NCBI RefSeq assembly: GCF_014451325.2
Contig: NZ_JACSCH020000030.1
Coordinates: 1 to 64,000, forward strand
Reading direction: 5' to 3'
Length of the DNA stretch: 64,000 bases
From: Streptomyces sp. CB02980
Lineage (GTDB): Bacteria > Actinomycetota > Actinomycetes > Streptomycetales > Streptomycetaceae
Shown here: piece after piece, positions 8,217-16,999 of the stretch
How the letters are laid out: the number at the start of each line of letters is the position of its first letter
Position numbering within the stretch: position 1 is the stretch's first letter
Notes under the pieces: generated by a model
The model's input: the letters and a program-made list of their open reading frames with translations, nothing else
What the model was told of the DNA's origin: nothing
Database searches by the model: none
Made by a program: the position numbers and the translations under genes

Positions 8217-9053
8217 ATGAGAGATCGTTTCCGCGCCGGGGATCCCTCCGCGCTCGGCGAGGCGTACGACGAGCACGCACGCGTGCTGTACCACTACGCC
8301 TTCCGGGTGTGCGGGGACCGGGCGGCGGCCGAGGACGTCGTCTCCGCCGCGTTCCTTGAGGCCTGGCGCTGTCGCGGCAAGGTGCACGCCGAGGGCGGCA
8401 GTCTGCGCCCCTGGCTGCTCGGCATCGCGACCAACATCATGCGCGGGTCCGCCCGCGAGGCACGGCGGCGGGACGCGGCGCTGGCCCGGATGCCCGAGCG
8501 GGGCGTCCTGCCGGACTTCGCCGACGACGTCCTCGCCCGGATGACCGACGGGGAGCAGATACGGGCCGCCCGCGCCGCTCTCGGCAAGCTCCGGCGGCGT
8601 GAGCGGGAGGTCTTCACGCTCGTCGTGTGGGCCGGGCTCGACTACGCGGCCGCCGGGGAGGCGTTGGGGGTTCCGGTCGGGACGGTTCGGTCCCGGTTGT
8701 CGCGGGCGCGTGAACGGCTCCGGAAACTCGCCGACGCCGAACTGCGGGCGGCGCGCCGGGAGGAACGGGCCGCGGCTGCCGCGGTGCGGTCGCCCGGCGG
8801 AGTCGTGAGGCCGGCTGCCGGGCCCACCGCCGGCACCCGTCCCCGTACGGCCGCCGCCCCTGCGGCGACGCGCCCGGCCGCGGGCTCCGAAGCCGTGCGC
8901 CCGACCGCCTCCCCCCATGCCGTGCGCCCGACCGCCTCCCCCCATTCCGTGGGGCGGGCCGCCGCACCCGATGCCGTGAGCCGAGCCGATTCGGCGCCGT
9001 CCACCGTCCGTCCTGCCCTCGTGCCCCGATCGATCCCGGAGAACCAGGCATGA
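8217..9053 (+). CDS. ECF-type RNA polymerase sigma factor with a Pro/Ala/Thr-rich tail
   Basis: Sigma factor directing RNA polymerase to a dedicated promoter set. It has 278 residues from the ATG at 8217 (GGAA seven nt upstream); a GTG 60 nt earlier is possible. Region 2 lies around residues 12-80 (ALGEAYDEHARVLYHYAF ... AFLEAWR) and region 4 around 115-175 (REREVFTLVVWAGLDYAAAGEAL ... VRSRLSRARERLRK is read across two segments). After residue about 190 comes a low-complexity Ala/Pro/Thr tail of about 85 residues with a duplicated AVRPTASPH unit, which is not part of the usual 180-200 residue ECF fold. The stop overlaps the next start (ATGA), so its membrane partner is translationally coupled. 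Confidence 0.9.
   Translation: MRDRFRAGDPSALGEAYDEHARVLYHYAFRVCGDRAAAEDVVSAAFLEAWRCRGKVHAEGGSLRPWLLGIATNIMRGSAREARRRDAALARMPERGVLPDFADDVLARMTDGEQIRAARAALGKLRRREREVFTLVVWAGLDYAAAGEALGVPVGTVRSRLSRARERLRKLADAELRAARREERAAAAAVRSPGGVVRPAAGPTAGTRPRTAAAPAATRPAAGSEAVRPTASPHAVRPTASPHSVGRAAAPDAVSRADSAPSTVRPALVPRSIPENQA
8892..8945 (+). repeat. Tandem 27-bp duplication inside the sigma factor gene
   Basis: Two exact 27-nt copies, 8892-8918 and 8919-8945, each encoding AVRPTASPH in the C-terminal tail. Frame is kept, so the copy number could vary without disrupting the gene. Confidence 0.9.
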
Positions 9054-10153
9054 ACGCCTTCGCCCCCCGTACGCCGCATCACCGCAAGGCCGACGCGAAC
9101 GCGGACGCGCTGCTGCGGGCCGAGCTCGCCGAGCTGCTGCCCCCGCCGCCGGTGCCCGAGCTCGCGCCGGAGCGGAACCGCGAGCTGCGGCACACCGTCC
9201 TGCGGACCGCCCTCGCCTCGGGTGCCGGCGCCGTGGCCCACCCGTCTCGTGAGCGCCGGTCGCGCGGCGAGCTGCGGCTCGGCTGGATCGCCGCGCCCGT
9301 CGTCGCCTGCGCGGTCGTGGCCGGTGCCGTCGTGCTCGCGCCGCAGGAGGGACCCACCGGGTCTCCGGGCCGTGTCTCGGCCGGGCAGCCCGCAGCCCCG
9401 GAGGCCGTGCGCATCCTGTCCGGTGCCGCGCTGGCCGCGGCCGCCGCTCCCGCGCCGGACGCCCGGCCCGGCGGGTACGTCTACGTCAAGAGCCTCGTCG
9501 CCCACGCGGGGCGCGACGCGGCCGGCGGTCCGGCCACGCTGCCGCCCGCGCACCGGCGCGAGGTGTGGCTCTCCGTCGACGGCAGCCGCCCGGGGCTTTT
9601 GCGCGAGCCCGGTGCCGCCGACACGGAACTCGGCGCCGAGCTGCCCGTGTACGAGTTGGACGGTCCCGGGGCCACACCCCGGAAGACCACCCTCGCGGCG
9701 GCGGCGCCCTCTGTCACGAACCCGACCCACACGTACGTGGCGACACTGCCCACGGATCCGGACGCGCTGCTGCGCCTGATCCGGGAGCAGACGCGCGCGG
9801 GCGAGGGCGACGCCGATCAGCGGGCGTTCACCGCGATCGGGACCCTGCTCGCCGAGACCTGGGCCCCGCCGAAGGTCACCGCCGCGCTGTACGGGGCGGC
9901 GGCGCGGATCCCCGGGGTGACCCTCCTGCCGTCCGCGAAGGACGCGGCCGGTCGTGAGGGCGTCGCCGTGGCCCGTACCGCCCACGGCGAGCAGACGCAG
10001 TGGATCTTCGACCGGACGACGTCGGCGTTCCTCGGTGAGCGCACCGTCCTCACCGAGACCACCTCGGCGGGCCGGGCCGGGACGGTCCTCGGGGTGTCGG
10101 CGGTACTCGCCAAGGCGTCCGCCCCGGCGGCCGGCGTGCTGCCGAAGGGCTGA
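9050..10153 (+). CDS. CU044_5270-family membrane protein, partner of the ECF sigma factor
   Basis: A 367-residue protein starting in an ATGA overlap with the sigma gene, with GGAG eight nt upstream. Residues about 1-75 are charged and cytoplasmic, one hydrophobic span lies near residues 82-102 (WIAAPVVACAVVAGAVVL), and the remaining 260 residues are outside. The extracytoplasmic part has the layout of the CU044_5270 family, which is regularly encoded after ECF sigma factors in actinobacteria. The coupling suggests an anti-sigma or signal-sensing role, but there is no clear ZAS or RskA motif in the cytoplasmic part, so this is inference. A hairpin at 10197 follows. Confidence 0.8.
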   Translation: MNAFAPRTPHHRKADANADALLRAELAELLPPPPVPELAPERNRELRHTVLRTALASGAGAVAHPSRERRSRGELRLGWIAAPVVACAVVAGAVVLAPQEGPTGSPGRVSAGQPAAPEAVRILSGAALAAAAAPAPDARPGGYVYVKSLVAHAGRDAAGGPATLPPAHRREVWLSVDGSRPGLLREPGAADTELGAELPVYELDGPGATPRKTTLAAAAPSVTNPTHTYVATLPTDPDALLRLIREQTRAGEGDADQRAFTAIGTLLAETWAPPKVTAALYGAAARIPGVTLLPSAKDAAGREGVAVARTAHGEQTQWIFDRTTSAFLGERTVLTETTSAGRAGTVLGVSAVLAKASAPAAGVLPKG

Positions 10154-10196
10154 ACCGACGGCGTGGGCCGAGCTGAGCCGAAGGGCTGACCGGAAA

Positions 10197-10238
10197 CGGC
10201 AGGGCCCGCTGATCCGGTCGGATCGGCGGGCCCTGCCG
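10197..10238. terminator. Bidirectional terminator
   Basis: Perfect 13-bp inverted repeat, CGGCAGGGCCCGC (10197-10209) with GCGGGCCCTGCCG (10226-10238), between convergent genes. Confidence 0.9.
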
Positions 10239-10243
10239 TGCGC

Positions 10244-12214
10244 TCAGCGGCGGCGGTCGGCCGCCAGGGTCTCGTAGAAGTGCAGGAGGCCGAGGTCGTC
10301 GACCGAGCCGGCGTTGACGGCCTTGGCCAGGGGGGTGCCCTGGAGGAGGCGCTTGACCGGGACCTCGATGCGCTTGCCCGTGAGGGTGTGCGGGACGCCC
10401 GGGACCTCGATGATCTCGTCGGGGACGTGGCGCGGGGAGAGCTCCGTGCGGATCGTCCGCTTGATGCGGGCGATCAGATCGTCGTCGAGGGTGGCGCCCT
10501 CGACGAGGTGGACGAAGAGCGGCATCCAGTAGCCGCCGTCCGGCTCCTCCAGGCCGATCACGAGGGATTCGCGGATCTCCGGAAGGCGTTCGACGGCCTC
10601 ATAGATATCGGCGCTCCCCATCCGGACGCCCTGGCGGTTCAGGGTGGAGTCGGAGCGGCCGTGGATGACGACCGAGCCGTGGTCGGTGATCGTGATCCAG
10701 TCTCCGTGGCGCCAGACGCCGGGGAACATCTCGAAGTAGCTGTCGCGGTAGCGGCTGCCGTCGGGGTCGTTCCAGAAGTGGATCGGCATGGACGGCATCG
10801 GGTTGGTGACGACGAGTTCGCCGACCTCGCCGATCAGGGGCTTGCCTGAGGGGTCCCAGGCCTGGAGGTCGGTGCCGAGGCCGGCCGCCTGCAGTTCGCC
10901 GATGTGGACCGGGAGGGTGGGGACGGCGCCCGCGAAGCAGGAGCACACGTCGGTGCCGCCGCTGACGGAGGCGATCCACAGGTTCTCGCGGACCTCGTCG
11001 TGGAGCCAGCGGAAGCCGTCGGGCGGCAGCGGGGAGCCGGTGGTGGCGACGCACTTCACCGACGAGAGGTCGAAGTCGCGGCCGGGGTGCACGTCCGCCT
11101 TCGCGCAGGCCATCACGTACGCGGCTGAGGTGCCGTACAGGGTGGCGCGGGTGCGCTCGGCGATGCGCCACTGGGCGGCGGTGTCGGGGTAGCCGGGGCT
11201 GCCGTCGTACAGGACGACGGTCGTTCCGGTGAGCAGGCCGGAGACGAGGAAGTTCCACATCATCCAGCCGGTGGAGGTGTACCAGAAGAACACGTCCTCG
11301 GGGCCCAGGTCGCAGTGCAGGCCCAGCTGCTTGACGTGCTCGACGAGGATGCCGCCCTGGGACTGGACGATCGCCTTCGGCAGGCCGGTGGTGCCGGAGG
11401 AGTACAGGACCCACAGCGGGTGCGAGAACGGGACCTGCTCGTAGACCGGCTCGACGTCGCCGGCGACGAGGTCGCCCCAGGCGAGGGTGCCCTCGGGGGC
11501 CGGGGTGCCGAGCAGCGGGATGTGGACGACGGCCCGGAGGGTCGGGAGCTCGGCGCGCAGTTCGGCGACGGTGTCGCGGCGGTCGTGCTCCTTGCCGCCG
11601 TAGCGGTAGCCGTCGACGGTGAAGAGGACGACGGGCTCGACCTGCTGGAAGCGGTCGAGGACGCTGCGGGCACCGAAGTCGGGGGCGCAGGAGGTCCACA
11701 CACCGCCGACCGCGGCCGTAGCGAGGAGGGCCACGACGGACTGCGGGACGTTGGGCAGGTAACCGCTGACCCGGTCTCCGGGCCGTACGCCGAGGGCGCG
11801 GAGTTCGGCGGCGAGGGAGCCGACCTGGCGGCGCAGCTCGGCCCAGGTGACCGGCATGGGCTCATGTGTTTCGTCCACATGGAGCAGGGCCGTGTCATGG
11901 GGGCGCTCGTCGGCGGCGCGCAGGGCGTGCTCGGCGTAGTTGAGGGTGGCTCCGGGGAACCAGTCGGCGCCGGGCATCGAGCGGTCGCCGAGGACGCGCT
12001 CGTACGGGGTGGAGAAGCGGATGTCGAACCACTCGACGACCGCCTGCCAGAAGGCTTCGAGCTCGTCGACGGACCAGCGGTGGAGCGCCGGGTATCCGCC
12101 CTCGGCCGGGGCGCCGTGGTGTTCGGCGGCCCACGTCTGGAAGCGGGTCACGGCGGCCGTGGCGATGCGTTCCTCGTCCGGCTGCCAGAGCGGCTCGGTC
12201 TGCGCTGATGTCAT
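10244..12214 (-). CDS. aacS: Acetoacetyl-CoA synthetase (acetoacetate-CoA ligase)
   Basis: Activates acetoacetate with ATP and CoA to acetoacetyl-CoA in the cytoplasm, feeding ketone-body or butyryl-derived carbon into lipid and polyketide pools. The 656-residue length fits this family (about 650). The adenylation core is clear: the P-loop-like YSSGTTGLPKAIVQ motif, then an acetyl-CoA-synthetase-like N-terminal cap (WFPGATLNYAEHAL) and the C-terminal lid with the catalytic lysine in LTGKRIEVPVKRL. The ATG at 12214 (MTSAQTEPLW) follows GGGAG by nine nt; longer in-frame starts run into the promoter region. It is divergent from the GH31 gene. Confidence 0.92.
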   Translation of the reverse strand: MTSAQTEPLWQPDEERIATAAVTRFQTWAAEHHGAPAEGGYPALHRWSVDELEAFWQAVVEWFDIRFSTPYERVLGDRSMPGADWFPGATLNYAEHALRAADERPHDTALLHVDETHEPMPVTWAELRRQVGSLAAELRALGVRPGDRVSGYLPNVPQSVVALLATAAVGGVWTSCAPDFGARSVLDRFQQVEPVVLFTVDGYRYGGKEHDRRDTVAELRAELPTLRAVVHIPLLGTPAPEGTLAWGDLVAGDVEPVYEQVPFSHPLWVLYSSGTTGLPKAIVQSQGGILVEHVKQLGLHCDLGPEDVFFWYTSTGWMMWNFLVSGLLTGTTVVLYDGSPGYPDTAAQWRIAERTRATLYGTSAAYVMACAKADVHPGRDFDLSSVKCVATTGSPLPPDGFRWLHDEVRENLWIASVSGGTDVCSCFAGAVPTLPVHIGELQAAGLGTDLQAWDPSGKPLIGEVGELVVTNPMPSMPIHFWNDPDGSRYRDSYFEMFPGVWRHGDWITITDHGSVVIHGRSDSTLNRQGVRMGSADIYEAVERLPEIRESLVIGLEEPDGGYWMPLFVHLVEGATLDDDLIARIKRTIRTELSPRHVPDEIIEVPGVPHTLTGKRIEVPVKRLLQGTPLAKAVNAGSVDDLGLLHFYETLAADRRR

Positions 12215-12429
12215 TGGGGCGGCTCCCTGGCTATACGCGGGGTCGGCGTGTGTCCCGCGCACGTGCTGGGGTGTGCGCGTGACGCGGCTGACAGGACGAT
12301 GCCATGTGATCGTCTTTCGCACCAGGTCTGCCCGCCCATGGTCGGGCAGTTGAATATGTGCTCCCACCACGGGTGAACGCCAGTTGAACGGAGCCTGTTC
12401 CGCCCCGGGTGAGTGGCAGGCTGAGCTGC

Positions 12430-14844
12430 ATGGACGGTCGTGAACTGGTGCGTTCGATGAAGGTGTTCGGCTCGGTGCGGGGACTGCAGACGGTGCGGGC
12501 GGCGTGGCGGCAGCGTCGTACGGACGCGTGGGGGCTGCCGCCGAGGGGGGCGGAGCGGGCCCGGGTACCGGGGCCGGTGGCGGGCGCGGCGGCCGCGCCC
12601 GGTGGAGGGACCATCCGGTTCGCGCGGTCCTCGTTGCGGATCTGCGTGTCGTCGGGCGGCACCGTGTTCTGGGGGTGGGACGGGGCCGAGCCGCTTCCCT
12701 CGTACGCCCTGGCCGGTGAGGCGCCGGAGCCGGACCTGCGGGCTTCTCTGGAGCCCGACACGGACGGCGGCTGGCGGATCGTGTCGGAGCGGGTGACGGT
12801 GGCGGTGTCCCGGCACGGGGCGGTGGAGATCCGGACGCCGGGCGGGGTGATGCTGCGCCGGGACCTGCCGCCGCGCTGGTGGGAGCCGGTGGCGCAGGCC
12901 GTTTCTCCGGGTGCGAAGCCGGCTCCAGGTGCCCGGCCGGCGGCCGGCGCGGCTTCCTCCGGTGGGTCGGCGCGCTGGGTGCAGCGCAGTGAGGTGCCGG
13001 CGGACGCGCGGTTCTTCGGGCTTGGCGGCCGGTCGGCGGGGCCGCGGCTGCGGGACGGCTCGTACCGCCTCTGGAACACGGACCCCAAGGGGAGCTTCGG
13101 CCCCGGGGACGATCCGCTCTACCTCACCATGCCCGTGCAGTTCGTCGTCTCGGACGCGGGGACGCATCTGGCCTTCCACGACAACTCCTGGGACGGCCGG
13201 GTCACCCTCGCCGAGGGTGAGGAGGGCGCGGGGTCCGGGCACGACCGGCCGGGAACCAGCGAGGTCCGGATGGGCGGCGGTCCGCTGCGCTGCTGGGTGG
13301 TGGTCGGCACCCCCGCGCGCGTACTCCACGGCTGGGCGGCGCTCACCGGAGCTCCGGCGCTGCCGCCGGACTGGGCGCTCGGACCGCAGCACGCGCGCTG
13401 GGGGTTCGCCAGCGAGCGCGAGGTGCGGCGGATCGTGGCCGGATACCGGGAGCGGGGGCTGCCGCTGTCCGCCGTCCACCTGGACATCGACCACTACGAC
13501 GGGCACCGCGTGTTCACCGTCGACCGGGAGCGTTTCCCCGATCTGCCGGGGCTCGCGAAGGAGCTGCGGGAGCAGGGCGTGCGGCTCGTGTCGATCGTGG
13601 ATCCGGCGGTGAAGGTCGAGCCGGGGAACGCGGTCTACGACAGCGGGCGGGCGGCGGGGGCCTTCGTGCGGGACGCGCGGGGCAACGAGGTCCACGGGGT
13701 GGTGTGGCCGGGCGAGTGCGCCTACCCGGACTTCACCGATCCGGCGGTACGGGAGTGGTGGGGCGAGCTGTACGAGGAGCGGCTCGGGCAGGGCTTCGCC
13801 GGGGTGTGGCACGACATGAACGAGCCGGTGTCCTTCGCGCCCTTCGGTGACACGACGCTGCCGCGCTCGGCACGGCACGACCTGGACGGCCGGGGCGGCG
13901 ACCACCGCGAGGCGCACAACGTGTACGGCCTCACGATGGCGCGGGCCGGGTACGAGGGGCTCCGCCGGCTGCGGCCCGATGAGCGGCCCTTCCTCTTCTC
14001 GCGTTCCGGCTGGGCGGGGATGCAGCGGTACGGGGGCACCTGGTCGGGCGATGTGTCGACCGGGTGGCCGGGGCTGCGGGCCTCGCTCGCGCTGGTCCTG
14101 GGACTCGGGCTGTGCGGGGTGCCGTACTCGGGGCCCGACGTGGGCGGTTTCGACGGCACTCCGACACCGGAGCTGTTCCTGCGCTGGTACCAGCTGGGGG
14201 CATGGCTGCCGCTGTTCCGCACCCACGCGGCGATCGACGCGGGGCGGCGCGAACCGTGGGAGTTCGGTCCGGAGGTCCTGGAGCACGCGCGCGAGGCACT
14301 GGCCGAACGGGAGCGGCTGCGGCCGTACTTCACGACGCTGGCCCGGCTCGCCCGGATGACGGGCGCGCCGTACGTACGCCCGCTGTGGTGGGGGACGCCC
14401 GAGGACCGGGTGCTGCGCGACTGCGAGGACGCGTTCCTGCTCGGCGACGCGCTGCTCGTGGCGCCGGTCCTGACCCGGGGCGCCGACCGGCGGGCGGTGC
14501 GGCTGCCGCGCGGACGCTGGTACGACACGGCGACGGGGCAGGCGTACGAGGGTCCCGGGCAGGTGCTGCTCGACGCGCCGCTCTCCCGGGTGCCGGTCCT
14601 GGCGCGGGCGGGGGCGGTGCTCGCGGTGCGGGACGACGACGGCGAACCGGCCCTGGAGGTGTGGGCGCCCGCCGCCGGGCGGACGGGCGGCGGGCTCGTC
14701 GTACGGGACACGGGGGACGGCTGGGAGACGGCCGAGATCGAGCGGTACCAGTCGCGGCTCGTGGACGGCCGGGTGGTCGTGGAGCGGGTGACGGACGACG
14801 GGGTGGAGGAGGCGGGGCTGCCGGTGCGGGTGCGGGGGGTGTGA
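12430..14844 (+). CDS. Glycoside hydrolase family 31 (alpha-glucosidase/alpha-xylosidase type)
   Basis: An exo-acting alpha-glycosidase of 804 residues without a signal peptide, so probably intracellular. Family 31 signatures are present: VHLDIDHYDGHRVFTVD near residue 350, nucleophile D462 in WHDMNEP, acid/base candidate D541 in WSGDVSTGW, and GPDVGGF just after. The N-terminal galactose-mutarotase-like beta domain is interrupted near residue 160-175 by an Ala/Pro/Gly-rich linker. A GTG at 12409 would add seven residues. Substrate (maltose, isoprimeverose or other alpha-glycosides) cannot be settled. A 15-bp tandem repeat follows the stop. Confidence 0.9.
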   Translation: MDGRELVRSMKVFGSVRGLQTVRAAWRQRRTDAWGLPPRGAERARVPGPVAGAAAAPGGGTIRFARSSLRICVSSGGTVFWGWDGAEPLPSYALAGEAPEPDLRASLEPDTDGGWRIVSERVTVAVSRHGAVEIRTPGGVMLRRDLPPRWWEPVAQAVSPGAKPAPGARPAAGAASSGGSARWVQRSEVPADARFFGLGGRSAGPRLRDGSYRLWNTDPKGSFGPGDDPLYLTMPVQFVVSDAGTHLAFHDNSWDGRVTLAEGEEGAGSGHDRPGTSEVRMGGGPLRCWVVVGTPARVLHGWAALTGAPALPPDWALGPQHARWGFASEREVRRIVAGYRERGLPLSAVHLDIDHYDGHRVFTVDRERFPDLPGLAKELREQGVRLVSIVDPAVKVEPGNAVYDSGRAAGAFVRDARGNEVHGVVWPGECAYPDFTDPAVREWWGELYEERLGQGFAGVWHDMNEPVSFAPFGDTTLPRSARHDLDGRGGDHREAHNVYGLTMARAGYEGLRRLRPDERPFLFSRSGWAGMQRYGGTWSGDVSTGWPGLRASLALVLGLGLCGVPYSGPDVGGFDGTPTPELFLRWYQLGAWLPLFRTHAAIDAGRREPWEFGPEVLEHAREALAERERLRPYFTTLARLARMTGAPYVRPLWWGTPEDRVLRDCEDAFLLGDALLVAPVLTRGADRRAVRLPRGRWYDTATGQAYEGPGQVLLDAPLSRVPVLARAGAVLAVRDDDGEPALEVWAPAAGRTGGGLVVRDTGDGWETAEIERYQSRLVDGRVVVERVTDDGVEEAGLPVRVRGV

Positions 14845-14861
14845 TCCGCTCGGTTCGATCC

Positions 14862-14946
14862 GGTTCAGTTGGGTCCGGTTCAGTTGGGTCCGGTTCGGTT
14901 GGGTCCGGTTCGGTTGGGTCCGGTTCGGTTGGGTCCGGTTCGGTTC
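14862..14946. repeat. Tandem array of a 15-bp unit
   Basis: Five full units of GGTTC(A/G)GTTGGGTCC at 14862-14876, 14877-14891, 14892-14906, 14907-14921 and 14922-14936, then a partial unit to 14946. The first two units carry A and the last three G at position six, so duplication was stepwise. The array fills the gap between the GH31 stop and the convergent 677-aa gene. No ordinary terminator is seen there. Confidence 0.9.
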
Positions 14947-14959
14947 GCCCCGGGTCGGA

Positions 14960-16993
14960 TCAGCCCTCCAGCAGGCGGGACTCCCGGGGGTCGCGCTCCC
15001 AGCGCTCCCTGCGCCGGAGCATCCTCAGGAAGACGATGCCTGACAGCACGGCGCAGGTCAGGGCGGCGGCGAAGGAGAGGATCTGCCCGGCGCCGTTGCC
15101 GAGGTTCGCCATCAGGGCCGCGCCGAGGGCCATGCCGATGCTGACGAACTTCACCCGGTTCAGGGGTTTCTCCGCATGGGTGCGCAGGTCGACGACCTCG
15201 GCTTCGCCGGCGCGGCGGATCTTCTGGATGTTGTCCACGCCGAGGCCGCCGGCCGCCAGGAGGGACACGATCTGCGGCCAGATCGAGGGGTCCACGACGA
15301 AGGACAGCAGGCCGGAGGCGAGTGCGATGAGGGTGCAGACCGTGCTGGTGAGCAGGGTGCGGGAGAACAGGGCGCGCGGAACGACGAAGGGGAGGTCGAC
15401 CACGACCGTGCTGAGCCGGTCGCCGTGTTCCGCGTACGCCGCGATGTCGAGGGAGAACTCACGCACGCCGCCGGGGGCGTCGGTGCCGCTCAGAAGCCGG
15501 ATGTCGGCCTCACCTCTCGTCCTGGGCGGTCCGGCGAGTTCCAGGCCCGCGGGGGTGACCACGTCCAGTCTGTTCTGCCGTACCTCCGGGGGAAGGCGGA
15601 GGTGGGTGGAGACGCTGACGGCGCCCCAGCCCGTTCTCCTCACCTCGCACGGCTCGTCGTACGCGTAGGTCACCTCCGACGACATCCCCGGATGCGTGTC
15701 GACGAGCGCCACCACCGGCATGTAGCGGATGAGCCCGCGGATGCGCTCCCGGACCGCGTCCCCGAGGGAGCCGCTCTCGGCGGCGCGCTGGAGCACCGCG
15801 GTGATCTCGTCGGTCTCGGAGGTCCACGCGAGGGCGTGGAGGCGGCGGACCAGCGCTCCTCCGCTGTCGGACTCCGGTTCTCCCCCGGAGGTGAGCAGTT
15901 GATGGACCTCTCGCGCCACGTGGGTCTTCACGTCCGTCGACGTCATCATGTTGACGGGGCGGCCGTTGCGATCCCTGAGGTGCAGGCCGTCCAGGAACGT
16001 GTCGTGGTGCCACGGAACGAGGTCCACGATCACGGGCCGTCTGGGGGCTCCGTGGGGATCTGCTCCGATGACGGCGCTCAGCTTCGTCCTGACCTCGTGG
16101 TGGGCGACGTTCTTCTCCGTGAACGCCAGCCGATGGGTGCGGGTCGTGATCGTCGCGGAGATCTCGCGCAGCTCCCTGACCATGTGGAACTCGTCCCACC
16201 CTCGGCCGGCGGGGAGTCCCGTCGGGTCGACCGTGGTGACCGCCGCCGGCATGACGGCGGCCGTCAGGGAGGGCGAGGGGGTGCGACGTTCGGTGTAGTA
16301 GGCGACCAGGTCGGAGCCGAGCATGACGATCCGCATGGCGGCGCGGTCCTGGGGCAGCGGATGCTCCGAGAGGAGCCGGTCCAGGGCCATGACGGTGTGG
16401 TGGTCGGCGTTGTCCGGGGCGCTGAGGATCTCCGCGACGGCCTTGACCGTGCCCGCGACGAGGGACGCTTCGGGAGCCGGCGGGTGCAGGCGGGTCACGG
16501 CGGTCGCGGCTCGGCCGGCGGCTTCGGCGTGTCCGCCGAGGAGGGCGGAGTGGGCGAAGGAGGCGAGGCGGGTGACGGCGGCCTCCGGCCGGACGGCGGC
16601 GAGGTGGCGCAGTTCCTTCACGTACCGGTCGAGCCGGTCGGTCCGCAGGGGTTCGAGGGGCTCGTGGTAGTAGACGGAGGCCAGCCGGTGGGCCCGGTCG
16701 TGGCGTTCGGGGAATTGCGCACGGAGCCGGTCGATCAGGGCCGTCCGGAAGCCCCTCTGGAGGACGTACCGCTCCTCGTCGTCGGCGCGCACGCCCGAGA
16801 GAGCGTCCGGTCGGACGAAGGGATGGGCGGCGACCTGCTCGGCCCCGATGTCGAGGGCAAGGGCCCGTGCGGTGTAGCCGATGATCTGCCGGTCGAGGAC
16901 GTCGTGCACGGACAGGGCCTCGATCAGGCGCCGCTCGGCGCCGGGGAGCCGGTCGAGAAGCTCCAGGGCGCGGATCGCGGGGTCGTGGTTCAC
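14960..16993 (-). CDS. Large membrane-anchored protein of unknown function, third gene of a STAND-ATPase operon
   Basis: A 677-residue protein from a GTG with GGTGAGG seven nt upstream, starting 6 nt after the ATPase stop. The first 230 residues are alpha-helical and resemble helical repeats (EALSVHDVLDRQIIGYTARAL ...). A middle beta/alpha region contains DLVPWHHDTFLDGLHLRDRNG. Near residues 535-640 are three or four hydrophobic segments (TVCTLIALASGLLSFVV, IVSLLAAGGLGV, SIGMALGAALMANLG, AAALTCAVLSGIVFL), so the C-terminus is in the membrane. I do not recognise the family. Its place after a P-loop ATPase suggests it is a membrane effector or sensor of that ATPase. Confidence 0.8.
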   Translation of the reverse strand: MNHDPAIRALELLDRLPGAERRLIEALSVHDVLDRQIIGYTARALALDIGAEQVAAHPFVRPDALSGVRADDEERYVLQRGFRTALIDRLRAQFPERHDRAHRLASVYYHEPLEPLRTDRLDRYVKELRHLAAVRPEAAVTRLASFAHSALLGGHAEAAGRAATAVTRLHPPAPEASLVAGTVKAVAEILSAPDNADHHTVMALDRLLSEHPLPQDRAAMRIVMLGSDLVAYYTERRTPSPSLTAAVMPAAVTTVDPTGLPAGRGWDEFHMVRELREISATITTRTHRLAFTEKNVAHHEVRTKLSAVIGADPHGAPRRPVIVDLVPWHHDTFLDGLHLRDRNGRPVNMMTSTDVKTHVAREVHQLLTSGGEPESDSGGALVRRLHALAWTSETDEITAVLQRAAESGSLGDAVRERIRGLIRYMPVVALVDTHPGMSSEVTYAYDEPCEVRRTGWGAVSVSTHLRLPPEVRQNRLDVVTPAGLELAGPPRTRGEADIRLLSGTDAPGGVREFSLDIAAYAEHGDRLSTVVVDLPFVVPRALFSRTLLTSTVCTLIALASGLLSFVVDPSIWPQIVSLLAAGGLGVDNIQKIRRAGEAEVVDLRTHAEKPLNRVKFVSIGMALGAALMANLGNGAGQILSFAAALTCAVLSGIVFLRMLRRRERWERDPRESRLLEG

Positions 16994-16999
16994 TCGGCC

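Noticed and set aside
14851..14946. GGTTCGATCC looks like a tRNA T-arm, and the array looks CRISPR-like
   Set aside because: No acceptor or anticodon arms are present. The units are contiguous 15-mers without spacers and there are no cas genes.
14064..15668. Plus-strand frame through the 15-bp repeat with a Gly-Ser-Val repeat
   Set aside because: It runs over the end of the GH31 gene and antisense to the 677-aa gene; the repeat explains the pattern.
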